Below, one piece after another: positions 16,024-24,557 of a DNA stretch of 45,000 nucleotides. The translations under genes and the position numbers were made by a program. Each line of letters starts with the position of its first letter. Position 1 is the first letter of the stretch. Location of the stretch: assembly GCA_022826885.1 (NCBI GenBank), contig JAJDUB010000028.1, positions 1 through 45,000 of the forward strand, written 5' to 3'. This DNA comes from Gammaproteobacteria bacterium (GTDB taxonomy: Bacteria > Pseudomonadota > Gammaproteobacteria > Eutrophobiales > Eutrophobiaceae). A model generated the notes under the pieces. The model was given only the letters and a program-made list of their open reading frames with translations. It was not told the DNA's origin and made no database searches.

Positions 16024-16112
16024 ATAAAAAGCACAAACTGATTGATGAACTTCTTCAAGGTGTTGATGCCATGCGCGCACATCGCGAAGGCAAGATCACG
16101 CTACGTAGTTAG
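16020..16112 (+). pseudogene. Truncated helix-turn-helix antitoxin, first 30 residues
   Basis: The reading frame MNKKHKLIDELLQGVDAMRA followed by HREGKITLRS matches the N-terminus of HigA/YgiT-like helix-turn-helix antitoxins, whose DNA-binding domain should follow. It stops at 16112, exactly where a dispersed repeat (TAGTTAGGGT... at 16107) begins, so the repeat seems to have replaced or cut off the rest of the gene. Confidence 0.5.
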
Positions 16113-16360
16113 GGTAGTCTGACCCTATTTACACCGAAGATAATGTCCTACAGCAATCACATACTCTCGATTCTACTCCGAAAAGCAACCACCGGGCAGA
16201 AAAAGTCAATGCGTTATTCCCGCGCCTCCCTTCGTCCCGCAAATGCGAGAATCCAATGTTATACCGGTCCCGAAGAGATATATTATGAAGGGTCGCAAGG
16301 ATCGACAGTTTAATTGACTGGATACCTAGATTCGCAGGAGAAAGCAGAAATCCAGAAAAA
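16107..16360. repeat. Cluster of degenerate dispersed repeats
   Basis: 16107-16130 (AGTTAGGGTAGTCTGACCCT then ATTT) matches the end of the repeats at 23833-23895 and 25574-25636. At 16216-16262 a decayed ATTCCCGCG...GAGAATCCAATG palindrome appears, and at about 16316-16355 a CTGGATAC...GAAATCCAG variant. No gene is evident. Confidence 0.55.
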
Positions 16361-16733
16361 TGTTTCATATAAAAGTATGTGGTTGTCTTGGATAATGTCG
16401 GTGACAAACAAGCGTTGTAATTACGAAGAGAAGTGTTATATTACGTGCGCTATATGGTATTGGTGTAATTTTTTCAAGTATTAAACATAGTGCGAGGATA
16501 ATCAGAGAGAGTGGTATTGGACCGAAGTTCTTTTATGCGTTGACTCAAGAACTCCACTCGGCCCACAAGGAACATTATCCTCTCCTATTACGCACCACCC
16601 CCAGCGAAACAGTGTACCATCAGACCGTCACCCTTAAGGTAGCAAACCGCCTAGCCAAGTTCGTTCGCTACCATATACACGTCGGCTCACTCCAAGTAGG
16701 CTCACCGCATCAAAAAGTCGGCTAAGCGCGAAT
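16361..16733. other. Gene-poor upstream region of the three-gene cassette
   Basis: AT-rich up to about 16500, then close in composition to the following operon. A 61-residue frame (16540-16725, TTG start) is present, but it resembles no family I know and may be fortuitous. The promoter of the cassette should lie here; no -10/-35 pair is convincing. Confidence 0.4.
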
Positions 16734-17939
16734 ATGGATGCCACACTAACCTGGCTCGACCTCACTACGAGCGATCGCGACAAGATGCGACGCGTCCTGG
16801 ACCTGTTTCATGAGAAGGGAACCATCGACGAGATGGGACTCGGCAGTTTGCGTGACGCGTTCTCGGACGCGTTGTTTCCGGGAACATCGACTATCCAGAC
16901 GCGGCTCCGATACGTCCTTTTCATCCCGTGGATATACCAGCAGCTCGAAGTGAGAAAAACCAACTCCAGCCAGGTAGCGGCACGAGCTCGAGCCGAAGAA
17001 ATCCAACTTATCGATCCACTTAAGCGAAACGAGGATTCGGACGGCACCATTGGCGGGCGCTCCCACGACTCGCTGGTGCGCCTCCCGAGTTCTGTTTACT
17101 GGTCCGCGCTTGTCCGTTGGGAGATATTTCAAAATCGACAGAGCCAAAGTTGGTACCACTCGAACTTCGATCGCCTCACCAATGGCGGCGACATCGCGCC
17201 AGCCACTGACGATCCGGGTGTCGTCCAGTCCCACCGTCCGAACTGGCATCCGCGCCTACCATCGCCACCTCCGTCCTTCCCCAGTGCAGCTTCGTTCGCC
17301 CTAACAACCGATGAAGCCAGTTTCCTCCAAGGGCGGCTCGAGGACAGGTGCGCCGGAACACTGCTCGCTTGGCTCGCCCGCGAAGGTTCCGACGCTCCCG
17401 AAGAGGGCTGCTTTTGGGACGACCGCGCCGCCTCGATGGCCAGCACGGAAATTTGCGAAACGATCGAACTCGCTCGCCGTTTCTCTCTTCACGTTGAGGG
17501 AATGCCGCTGCTTTACAATCTGCTGCTCGCTGAGCGCCTGCACACCGATCATGGTGGCGACGACGAACCGGTTGAGCAATACCGCATCGCACTGACCGAG
17601 TGGGCAGCCCGCGAATTACGTGAGGAAGTCTACGATCCAGCATCGTTATGGGCTTTCGCGGCCTCCCGCGGCACACGAGTGCCTTCACGGCAACTTCAGT
17701 TCATAGAAAGTTGGTCGAAACGCATTTCCGAAATCCCTTTGAACCAGATCACTGAGGATCAGAGCTTGCGCGACCTCATCGCAAACCGGGAATGGCAACT
17801 GAAACGAGAGCGCGCCCGTTTGGTCAATACCGGACGACTGCTCGACTGGAACGGTGCTGTCGGAGTCGGACGGATGGACTTTCGTTGGCATCGCGTACGT
17901 CAGCTTCTCTTCGATTTGCACCAGGGACTCTCCGCCTGA
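16734..17939 (+). CDS. DUF6361-like protein, first gene of a putative defence operon
   Basis: 401 residues, cytoplasmic, no signal peptide. The N-terminal block LTWLDLTTSDRDKMRRVLDL, then GSLRDAFSDALFPGTSTIQT and RLRYVLFIPWIYQQLE matches my recollection of the DUF6361 family, whose members begin with a W-x-D...R segment and an RxRY-F-PW block. No catalytic motif is visible. Its stop overlaps the next gene by one base (TGATG), so expression is coupled. In the family such proteins are found beside PLD-like proteins and large helicases. It may be a structural, sensing or adaptor subunit; function is unknown. Codon use here differs by eye from neighbouring core genes, in line with transfer. Confidence 0.72.
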   Translation: MDATLTWLDLTTSDRDKMRRVLDLFHEKGTIDEMGLGSLRDAFSDALFPGTSTIQTRLRYVLFIPWIYQQLEVRKTNSSQVAARARAEEIQLIDPLKRNEDSDGTIGGRSHDSLVRLPSSVYWSALVRWEIFQNRQSQSWYHSNFDRLTNGGDIAPATDDPGVVQSHRPNWHPRLPSPPPSFPSAASFALTTDEASFLQGRLEDRCAGTLLAWLAREGSDAPEEGCFWDDRAASMASTEICETIELARRFSLHVEGMPLLYNLLLAERLHTDHGGDDEPVEQYRIALTEWAARELREEVYDPASLWAFAASRGTRVPSRQLQFIESWSKRISEIPLNQITEDQSLRDLIANREWQLKRERARLVNTGRLLDWNGAVGVGRMDFRWHRVRQLLFDLHQGLSA

Positions 17940-19750
17940 TGCTCTCGCCCGATACCCGGACCATCGCATTCGAATTGCTCCGTCCGCCTGCCGGATACGA
18001 TCTCGATTTCGCGCTGTTGACAACCTACACTCTCGATCTAGAAGCGATGCTGGCGGTGCCCTTGAGCATCCTCGCTCGAGCGGACAAGGGTATCGACGAG
18101 TTGCTTGCGGATCCGCTTTTACTGCTCGAAGCTCTGCGTCAGGCTGGCGATCGTATTCACGTCTTCGTGGATCGGACGGGAATTGCGGTTCCACGGTCGC
18201 GACGCGAACTGTACGCGATGCTCGAACCTAGCCTGCATCCCGTTGCGGCACCACACGGCGGCGCGTTTCACCCCAAGGTCTGGTTGCTGCGGTTTGTGTC
18301 GGAGGAACGGCCGCCGCTACTTCGTGTAGCAGTACTGTCCCGGAACCTGACTTTCGACCGGTCGTGGGATGTCGCTCTTGTGAGCGAGGGCTCTCCTAAG
18401 CCGAGGCGCCGCTTCTCCGCCAGTCGGCAACTCGCGCAATTCATTAGACGCCTCCCGGACTTTGTCGCCGAATACAACCCGGAATCCTTGGAGGCGGGGC
18501 TTACCAATCGAGTTCACAATCTTGCGGATGAAGTGGGTCGCACCCAATTTCCGGCTCCTGATGGATTTTTCGGCAATCCTATCAAGTTTCATGTTCTTGG
18601 TCTGACGCGTTCCCGATCACCTTGGCGTCCGAAGTCCGGCGCATACCGTGCACTGGCGATCGCTCCTTTTGTCAACCGCACGGCGCTCGATGCCATCGTC
18701 GAAATGGCCGAGAACGAACGGATTCTCGTGAGTTCCCAAGAAGCGCTCGACAAGCTGCACGGAGAGTCTCTCGATCACTGGAACCGCGTTTTCACGCTCG
18801 ATGATGCAGCCGAGGGCGAGCCCGAGGACGGGATGTCCCACCGCCTCTCCGGCCTCCACGCCAAGATCCTTGCGCTCGAATACGGTTGGGACGTCACCTG
18901 GTATGTCGGCTCTGCGAACATGACGGCCGCGGCATTCACGGGCGGGAACGTCGAGGTGATGGCCTCCATAACCGCGCGCAAGGGCAGAGCGGGCGGCAAT
19001 ACCGGCCTGGGCATCAATCGATTTCTTGAGTCGGGCTTTGAGAAGTTGTGTGTGCCTTATCGCCGCGGCGACGGACAAGCGGAAGATTCCAAGGCAATCG
19101 AGGCGCGTCAACGACTGGAGCAAACCCGCGACGATCTTCTCGAAGCTGACCTGAAAGTGACCTGCCTGCCCTCAGCCGACGCTTGGACCTGGAGACTTGA
19201 AGGCACTGTCGCTCTGCCGCCGACAGATATTACGGTTACCGCATGGCCGATCTCGGTCGATGAACAACAAGCTCAATCGCTCGAATTGCCTCTCAACTGG
19301 AGGCTACCAGTTCAGCGTCTAACGTGTCTGGTTGCATTTCGGCTTCAAGTACCGGTCGGAGCCGTGGAGGACATTGCACTCACTTTGAGGCTTCCCATCG
19401 ACGGATTGCCTTCCGATCGCCTGCATCATGTGCTCAGAAGCCTGATCGGCGACACGGAACGTTTCTTGGCTTTTCTCCGTGCCCTCCTCGGTGGCCTTGA
19501 CGCGCTGGGTGAACCGCTGCCCAGGAATGGTGACAAAGAGGGCGGATCCTGGGCATTTGGACCCGGCGACGAGACTCTCCTTGAAGATCTCGTGCGCACC
19601 GCCTCCCGCGATCCAGAGCGTCTCCAACCGGTGCGTAGATTGATCGAAGACTTCCTCAAGACTGAAGAGGGCAGCCAGATCGTTCCCAGGCAATTCCTCG
19701 AAATTTGGACCGCTGTAGACAAAGCGCTTCGCACCCAAGACCGACCATGA
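17939..19750 (+). CDS. Phospholipase D-family protein, second gene of the putative defence operon
   Basis: 603 residues from the ATG at 17939, which overlaps the previous stop; a longer upstream frame overlaps the first gene and is unlikely. Two PLD-type half sites are seen: His111-x-Lys113 (GAFHPKVWLL) followed by SRNLT at 134-138, and His307-x-Lys309 (GLHAKILAL) followed by SANMT at 325-329. In each the usual Asp of HxKxxxxD is absent or displaced, as often in helicase-associated PLD nucleases. The C-terminal 250 residues are of unknown fold. Likely a nuclease or nucleic-acid-binding partner of the helicase. ATGA overlap with the third gene indicates one operon. Confidence 0.82.
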   Translation: MLSPDTRTIAFELLRPPAGYDLDFALLTTYTLDLEAMLAVPLSILARADKGIDELLADPLLLLEALRQAGDRIHVFVDRTGIAVPRSRRELYAMLEPSLHPVAAPHGGAFHPKVWLLRFVSEERPPLLRVAVLSRNLTFDRSWDVALVSEGSPKPRRRFSASRQLAQFIRRLPDFVAEYNPESLEAGLTNRVHNLADEVGRTQFPAPDGFFGNPIKFHVLGLTRSRSPWRPKSGAYRALAIAPFVNRTALDAIVEMAENERILVSSQEALDKLHGESLDHWNRVFTLDDAAEGEPEDGMSHRLSGLHAKILALEYGWDVTWYVGSANMTAAAFTGGNVEVMASITARKGRAGGNTGLGINRFLESGFEKLCVPYRRGDGQAEDSKAIEARQRLEQTRDDLLEADLKVTCLPSADAWTWRLEGTVALPPTDITVTAWPISVDEQQAQSLELPLNWRLPVQRLTCLVAFRLQVPVGAVEDIALTLRLPIDGLPSDRLHHVLRSLIGDTERFLAFLRALLGGLDALGEPLPRNGDKEGGSWAFGPGDETLLEDLVRTASRDPERLQPVRRLIEDFLKTEEGSQIVPRQFLEIWTAVDKALRTQDRP

Positions 19751-22700
19751 CACGCCCCAAGGCCGACGAAATCCTAAAACCGCTCAAACCCTTCCAGCGC
19801 CGCACGGTGGACCATGCATTTCAGCGCCTGTTTGTCGATTCGGACAGCACCTCCCGCTTTCTCGTGGCCGACGAGGTCGGACTCGGCAAGACGCTTGTGG
19901 CACGCGGAATCATCGCGCGCGCTATCGATCATCTCTGGGACGATGTCGAACGAATCGATATTGTCTACATCTGCAGCAACGCCAGCATTGCGCGCGCCAA
20001 CCTTCCGAAACTTCGCATCGGCGGTGCAGTCGAACGTTCCTTTGCGCTCGCGACCCGACTCACGATGCTGGCGACCGAGATGTCCTCGCAGGACGGCAGC
20101 CCCGGATTCCTGGAGAACAAGCTGAACTTCGTAAGCTTCACCCCGAGGACTTCGTTCGATCTCGGACATTCCGGCGGTCAGCGACGCGAGCGGGAACTGT
20201 TGTTTCATCTGCTCGCCCCTCGTATCGCGCCACGCACCGCCCTGATGAATTTCTTACAGGGTAGAGTAGGGAAACCGGACAAGTGGCGTGACGGGTTGCA
20301 TGACTCACCACGTATCGAGTCGGGAATTCGTAGGCGCTTTGACGATGCCTTGAATGTCCGCGCCGATTTGTGTGATCAGGTGACTGAAACCATCAACACC
20401 TGGTTCCGCCGCTATCGCAATCCATGGCCCTACGAAGCGCGCTGCGCGCGCAACCGTCTGATTGGAGAACTGCGTCGAGTCCTCGCCGAAATATCAGTAC
20501 AGGTTCTCGAACCGGACTTGGTCATCCTCGACGAATTTCAACGGTTCAAGCCCCTGATCGAGACGCGCGATGACCTTCGCAGTGAGGCTGCCGACCTCGC
20601 GCAATCCCTGTTCGGTGTCCAAGCTCACGACGGTCGTCCCGTGAGGACGCTGCTTCTATCCGCGACCCCGTACAAGCTCTACACCACCGATGCCGAAATC
20701 GAAGAGGAAGACCACTATGAGGATTTCCTCGCCACAACTCGCTTCCTGTTCGGTGCCATCGAACCTCGCGTCCACCACCTGACACGCCATCTCGCTCATT
20801 TTGGCAGTACACTAAAGCGCGCTACGGCGGGCAGCGATGTCTCGATTGCCACGGCGATTGAAGCCAAGACTCAAGTCGAGAACGCGTTGAGAGCCATCAT
20901 GGTGCGTACTGAGAGAGTCAGCGCGAGTGTAGATCGCGATGCGATGGTAACCCAGCGACGGCCCCCGATGTTGATCGAACCACGGGACGTCAAGCAATAT
21001 CTGGCTGTGGACGCCCTGTTTCAAGCTGTTGGCGACCGAGATCCGATGCCGTTATGGAAGTCTGCCCCCTATCTCTCGCATTTCATGCGCGGCTATAAAT
21101 TCAACGAACGTCTCGACGACGCCCGCAAACATTCGCCCGACGTCATCGCAGACGTGCTGAAGCACTATCAACAATCGTTTCTTTCAGCAGCAGCGATCGA
21201 GCAGTGGTCGGCAATCGATCCCGCCAACGCGAAGCTGCGGGAAATGGTAGGTAGTCATCTCGACCGCGGTCTTTGGCGCTTACTGTGGCTACCGCCCACA
21301 TTGCCCTATTGGCCGCTCGAAGGACCGTTCGAAGACAATGCATCGGCGACCAAAACCCTGATGTTCTCCGCATGGAACGTCGTCCCGGACGTTGTCAGCG
21401 CCGTCCTCAGCTACGAGGCAGAACGACGCATGTCAGGGGGTCGCATCAAGACCTATCAGAACCCGGCAAAACAGCAGGGGCACCTACTTCGGTTTACGCA
21501 ATCGGCCGCAAGGGTTCGATCGCGTCATCGTTTGCTTCTGCTACTCACGCCGTGTTTACCGCTGGCCGATCACGCGCATCCCCTCAAAGCTCCTCCTGAA
21601 CATGACCGGCGCGAATGGGTCCGAAGCAGTGTCCGCGACCTCATCTCGGCGGTAGATCTTCCGGATATTGAAGATGGCCCGGTCGACGAACGCTGGGAGT
21701 GGGCTGCACCGCTTGTCCTCGATCCCGGTTTGAGACCGTTCCTCCAAGCATGGCGAGATCAAGAACTGCCCGCGTTCTCGGAAGACTCGCGTCTCTCAAA
21801 ACCCAATCCCGAACTTTTCGATGACTATTTAGACGACTTGCTCAAACTGGATTTCGCGCAGTTGGGCCGGCGTCCTCCTGGCCTCGTCGATTTGCTCACC
21901 GACGTTGCGCTAGGATCGCCGGCCATCCTAGCGCTTCGCTGCCTGAAATCGTCGCCAGACACGAGCAACGAGACGCGTCGCAGGCTTGCGGTTATGATCG
22001 CCGACGCGTTCTGGAGTCTGTTCAACCAACCAGCCGTGATTTCCCTAATGCGTCAGCTCGCCACCGACTCCGGTGCTTCACGAGACGAGGGTTTCTATTG
22101 GCGACTGGTCCTCGACTATTGCCGCCACGGAAACCTCCAGGCCGTCCTTGACGAACATTGGCATTGGCTCTGGGAGCAGCATTCCTGGTCAGAAGGCGTA
22201 GATACTAATGCTATTGCCACCGAGTGCGCGCAGGCATTAGTCCAGGTCGTGCATCCCGTTCGCTCCCGTGTCCACGCCCGCTTCTTCGATGTCCAAGACG
22301 ACGGGCAGGTCGATACCGACGAGATTCGTATACGCACGGTATTTGCCCTGCGTTTCGGTCATTTACGGGCCGAAAACGGCGAGCAGATCAGTCAGGACGT
22401 TGTGCGAGCGACATTCAATAGCCCGTTCCGGCCATTCGTTCTCACAAGCACTTCGATCGGTCAGGAGGGCCTTGATTTCCATCCTTGGTGTCACCGTCTG
22501 GTGCACTGGAATCTCCCTGGCAATCCCGTCGACCTCGAACAGCGAGAAGGCCGAGTTCATCGCTACAAAGGCCACGCCGTGCGCCGAAACATAGCTGCTG
22601 TACACGGCAGCACAGCCCTTGCATCCTGGCAGTCAGGTGATGACCTATGGGCTCTCATCTTCAGCGATGCCGAAGAAGCCGCCCGTGCTGCTGGCGAACC

Positions 22701-22938
22701 CGATCTCGTCCCACACTGGATCGCCCATGGTTCGTGTCGCGTGGAGCGCAACGTCCCGCTGCTGCCCTATGCAAGCGAGATCGAAGCATTTGAGCGGTTG
22801 CTACGCCAGCTTGCGGCTTACCGTGTCGTCTTTGGACAGCCGAGACAGGAAGAGATGCTCAATCTCCTCGACCAGTCCACCCTCTCGATCCGGGACATTC
22901 AGGCGCTGACCATCGATCTCTCGCCATCTGAGGTTTAG
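19747..22938 (+). CDS. Large SF2 helicase (SNF2/DEAD-like), third gene of the putative defence operon
   Basis: 1063 residues from the ATG at 19747, which overlaps the PLD gene stop by 4 bases. Helicase motifs: LKPFQRRTVDHAF (motif Q-like, residue 12 on), DEVGLGKT at 42-49 (Walker A), DLVILDEFQRF with DEFQ at 262-265 (Walker B), LLSATPYKLY near 303 (motif III), TLMFSAWNVVPDVV near 536 (start of RecA2), then STSIGQEGLDFH and QREGRVHRYKGH near 932 (motifs V and VI). About 350 residues are inserted within the second RecA domain. The protein should be an ATP-driven DNA or RNA translocase. Intact motifs argue that the operon is functional. Confidence 0.92.
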   Translation: MTRPKADEILKPLKPFQRRTVDHAFQRLFVDSDSTSRFLVADEVGLGKTLVARGIIARAIDHLWDDVERIDIVYICSNASIARANLPKLRIGGAVERSFALATRLTMLATEMSSQDGSPGFLENKLNFVSFTPRTSFDLGHSGGQRRERELLFHLLAPRIAPRTALMNFLQGRVGKPDKWRDGLHDSPRIESGIRRRFDDALNVRADLCDQVTETINTWFRRYRNPWPYEARCARNRLIGELRRVLAEISVQVLEPDLVILDEFQRFKPLIETRDDLRSEAADLAQSLFGVQAHDGRPVRTLLLSATPYKLYTTDAEIEEEDHYEDFLATTRFLFGAIEPRVHHLTRHLAHFGSTLKRATAGSDVSIATAIEAKTQVENALRAIMVRTERVSASVDRDAMVTQRRPPMLIEPRDVKQYLAVDALFQAVGDRDPMPLWKSAPYLSHFMRGYKFNERLDDARKHSPDVIADVLKHYQQSFLSAAAIEQWSAIDPANAKLREMVGSHLDRGLWRLLWLPPTLPYWPLEGPFEDNASATKTLMFSAWNVVPDVVSAVLSYEAERRMSGGRIKTYQNPAKQQGHLLRFTQSAARVRSRHRLLLLLTPCLPLADHAHPLKAPPEHDRREWVRSSVRDLISAVDLPDIEDGPVDERWEWAAPLVLDPGLRPFLQAWRDQELPAFSEDSRLSKPNPELFDDYLDDLLKLDFAQLGRRPPGLVDLLTDVALGSPAILALRCLKSSPDTSNETRRRLAVMIADAFWSLFNQPAVISLMRQLATDSGASRDEGFYWRLVLDYCRHGNLQAVLDEHWHWLWEQHSWSEGVDTNAIATECAQALVQVVHPVRSRVHARFFDVQDDGQVDTDEIRIRTVFALRFGHLRAENGEQISQDVVRATFNSPFRPFVLTSTSIGQEGLDFHPWCHRLVHWNLPGNPVDLEQREGRVHRYKGHAVRRNIAAVHGSTALASWQSGDDLWALIFSDAEEAARAAGEPDLVPHWIAHGSCRVERNVPLLPYASEIEAFERLLRQLAAYRVVFGQPRQEEMLNLLDQSTLSIRDIQALTIDLSPSEV

Positions 22939-22967
22939 CCACACCCAGAGGTGTAGTATGCGTAATA

Positions 22968-23029
22968 CGGGGTCAGGTCGCACAATGCACAATTCTTAGC
23001 AGACATGTACATTGTGCGATCTGAGCCCG
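22968..23029. repeat. Dispersed palindrome, family A, complete copy
   Basis: Left arm CGGGGTCAGGTCGCACAATG and right arm CATTGTGCGATCTGAGCCCG are nearly complementary around a 22-base centre (CACAATTCTTAGCAGACATG region). It follows the helicase stop by 30 bases. Related copies lie at 23666-23709, 23903-23959, 24677-24736 and 25737-25756. Confidence 0.85.
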
Positions 23030-23145
23030 TGGTTTCCAGTGAAATACGCAGTTTTCCGCATTAACAGAATTAAACAAGCAACGGTTATTTTGTTATGATT
23101 GTACCAACCGCTCCGATTCCGCCCCAAGATGGTCAGGAGAAAGTT

Positions 23146-23346
23146 ATGTTAAACATTGCACAAATCCAGGATCAGATACTGTCTCTGTCTGAAGCCGATT
23201 ACGATCAGTTAAGGCAATGGTTTTATGATCGGGATTGGGAAAATTGGGACAGGCAAATCGAAGCAGATTCAGAAAACGGAAAACTGGATTTTCTGGTTGC
23301 AGATGCGATTGAAGCCAAAGAAAAAGGCATTCTCTCAAAACTTTAG
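23146..23346 (+). CDS. Small antitoxin-like protein, partner of the following RelE/ParE-type toxin
   Basis: 66 residues from the ATG at 23146, preceded by AGGAGA. MLNIAQIQDQILSLSEADYD then LRQWFYDRDWENWDRQIEAD are typical of the short acidic antitoxins of the addiction-module-component type. The C-terminal LVADAIEAKEKGILSKL is the probable toxin-binding tail. It ends directly against the next start codon with no gap. A frame opening at 23095 adds residues that do not fit the family. Confidence 0.75.
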   Translation: MLNIAQIQDQILSLSEADYDQLRQWFYDRDWENWDRQIEADSENGKLDFLVADAIEAKEKGILSKL

Positions 23347-23604
23347 ATGCATCGGACCACCCCTCGCTTCTGGAAATATTTTGACCGATTACCTGAGGCT
23401 GCGCAAAGAAACGCAAGACGGAGTTTTCGCCAGCTTGTAGAAAATCCAGGACAACCCGCTCTCCATTTCAAGAAAGTCGGCAAGTTTTGGTCGGTGCGCG
23501 CGGGTCTGGCCCATAGAGCGCTCGCGGTTGAAGACAACGGAGATTTCATCTGGGTCTGGATTGGTAATCATGATGAATATATGCGACTGCTTCGAACTTC
23601 CTGA
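23347..23604 (+). CDS. RelE/ParE-superfamily toxin
   Basis: 85 residues. LPEAAQRNARRSFRQLVENP and LHFKKVG...WSVRAGLAHRALAV followed by FIWVWIGNHDEYMRLL give the RelE-like fold; the IGNHDEY segment near the end corresponds to the conserved [GH]-x-[HD]-x-Y block. Such proteins cut mRNA on the ribosome or poison gyrase. It begins immediately after the antitoxin stop. The module sits between family-A palindromes. Confidence 0.82.
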   Translation: MHRTTPRFWKYFDRLPEAAQRNARRSFRQLVENPGQPALHFKKVGKFWSVRAGLAHRALAVEDNGDFIWVWIGNHDEYMRLLRTS

Positions 23605-23608
23605 ACGG

Positions 23609-23662
23609 TTATCCGCTTCGGTCAGTGACATGTGGTGGGCAGTGGATTCACGCTTATATTTA
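23609..23662. repeat. Short diverged repeat (partner at 26853-26908)
   Basis: The stretch CAGTGACATGTGGTGGGCAG and the bases after it resemble TAGTGACATATGGATGGCCG at 26869 and following. In both places it follows a toxin-antitoxin gene. Possibly the relic of one older toxin locus. Confidence 0.4.
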
Positions 23663-23665
23663 TGA

Positions 23666-23709
23666 TGCACAATTCTTAGCAGACATGTACATTGTGCGGC
23701 CTGACCCCG
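23666..23709. repeat. Dispersed palindrome, family A, left arm missing
   Basis: The centre and right arm are identical or nearly identical to 22987-23029 (TGCACAATTCTTAGCAGACA onward), but the left GGGGTCAGG arm is absent. Confidence 0.75.
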
Positions 23710-23832
23710 TGTTTCATGAGCAAATGCTCCTTACCTGGAACGAAATGCGTTATCCATAGTATTGACGTCAAACAGGAATGGGCATCTTAAAACCTCTTTA
23801 TTGCAGGCAAAAAGCGGGGTTTAAGGAGAAAT

Positions 23833-23895
23833 AACAGGTGCAAGCGGTATATAAACTCAATAGAAACAGATAGTTAGGGTGGTCTGACCCTATTT
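23833..23895. repeat. Dispersed repeat, family B, copy 1
   Basis: About 62 bases beginning AACAGGTGCAAGCGGTATAT and ending in AGTTAGGGTGGTCTGACCCT plus ATTT. A second copy with a few changes lies at 25574-25636, and the last third recurs at 16107-16130. No coding sense was seen. Bases 23710-23832 also contain a segment (TTGACGTCAAACAGGAATGG) shared with 25768-25787. Confidence 0.75.
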
Positions 23896-23902
23896 GCTGT
23901 TA

Positions 23903-23959
23903 CAGGTCGCACAATGCACATGCTTGCAAAGAGTTGTGCATTGTGCGGCCTGGCCCCGT
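23903..23959. repeat. Dispersed palindrome, family A
   Basis: CAGGTCGCACAATGCACA and its complement TTGTGCATTGTGCGGCCTG surround a short centre. The repeat abuts the 3 prime end of the vapC gene at 23968. Confidence 0.75.
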
Positions 23960-23967
23960 GAATCTTC

Positions 23968-24327
23968 TCAGGCCAGGGGCACGAGCTTTGATCTCCGAAT
24001 GCGTTTATCCCGCGTAAGTAACGGCACGCGGTGGACAATGCTGGTCGCGGCTATCAATTCGTCAGCCGGGTCACCTCGAAAATCCAGTCGGGTTGATGCA
24101 CGAGCTACATCCAAATCAAGGGGCCATACCTGCATCCCTGATAAAACAGTCTCAACAGCAGGCTCCGTGAGATCAAGCGATATTCTGCCTAGTTGAATAA
24201 GCTTGGCTAACTCCCATAGCACGATAGCGGAGATGCCCCAGGAATTGTCCCTGAGCAGGGTTCGTTCGCGGGGGCGGACCTCATCCTGCAACGCGTGCAC
24301 CAGTACATGCGTGTCAAGATTGATCAT
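23968..24327 (-). CDS. vapC: PIN-domain toxin VapC
   Basis: 119 residues from the ATG at 24327 (MINLDTHVLVHAL); a Met two codons upstream is also possible. PIN signature residues: Asp in INLDTHVLV, Glu in LWELAKLIQLGR, Asp in FRGDPADELIAAT and Asp in VPLLTRDKRI. It is of the VapC branch with the LDT..L start, predicted to cleave initiator tRNA or other structured RNA. The start overlaps the end of the antitoxin gene by 14 bases, so the pair is co-translated. Second PIN toxin in the window. Confidence 0.88.
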   Translation of the reverse strand: MINLDTHVLVHALQDEVRPRERTLLRDNSWGISAIVLWELAKLIQLGRISLDLTEPAVETVLSGMQVWPLDLDVARASTRLDFRGDPADELIAATSIVHRVPLLTRDKRIRRSKLVPLA

Positions 24328-24547
24328 CGGCATGCCATGCCAGTCCGGTCGAGAGAATATCTCCGTGAACAGCAATTTTATCGCGCAGAGAACCGAGCAA
24401 TGACCCAGGTTCTTTCGGATAAGGAGTGAGCAGGGCGACGGGTCGGCCGTGTTTGGTAATCACAAGCCCCTGTGCATCAAGATTGTCAAGCAGTGCAAGA
24501 CATTGTTCCTTGAACTTTGCCGCGCCTATGGTGGTTATGGGTTGCAT
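24314..24547 (-). CDS. Phd/YefM-family antitoxin, partner of VapC
   Basis: 77 residues. ITTIGAAKFKEQCLALLDNL and VITKHGRPVALLTPYPKEP form the Phd/YefM DNA-binding half; the C-terminal SLLGSLRDKIAVHGDIL is the toxin-covering tail with the G-S-x-x-G pattern common in VapC partners. It should bind its own promoter; direct TGGACATATTTT boxes lie just upstream. Confidence 0.87.
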   Translation of the reverse strand: MQPITTIGAAKFKEQCLALLDNLDAQGLVITKHGRPVALLTPYPKEPGSLLGSLRDKIAVHGDILSTGLAWHADDQS

Positions 24548-24557
24548 TCGATATAAG

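Noticed and set aside
16540-16725. 61-residue frame upstream of the DUF6361-like gene as a real gene
   Set aside because: TTG start, no recognisable motif and no clear ribosome site; kept only as a remark in the gene-poor region.
16734-22938. Assigning the three-gene operon to DISARM or another named system
   Set aside because: Only the helicase plus PLD pairing is shared; no DUF1998 protein, methyltransferase or other diagnostic partner is present.
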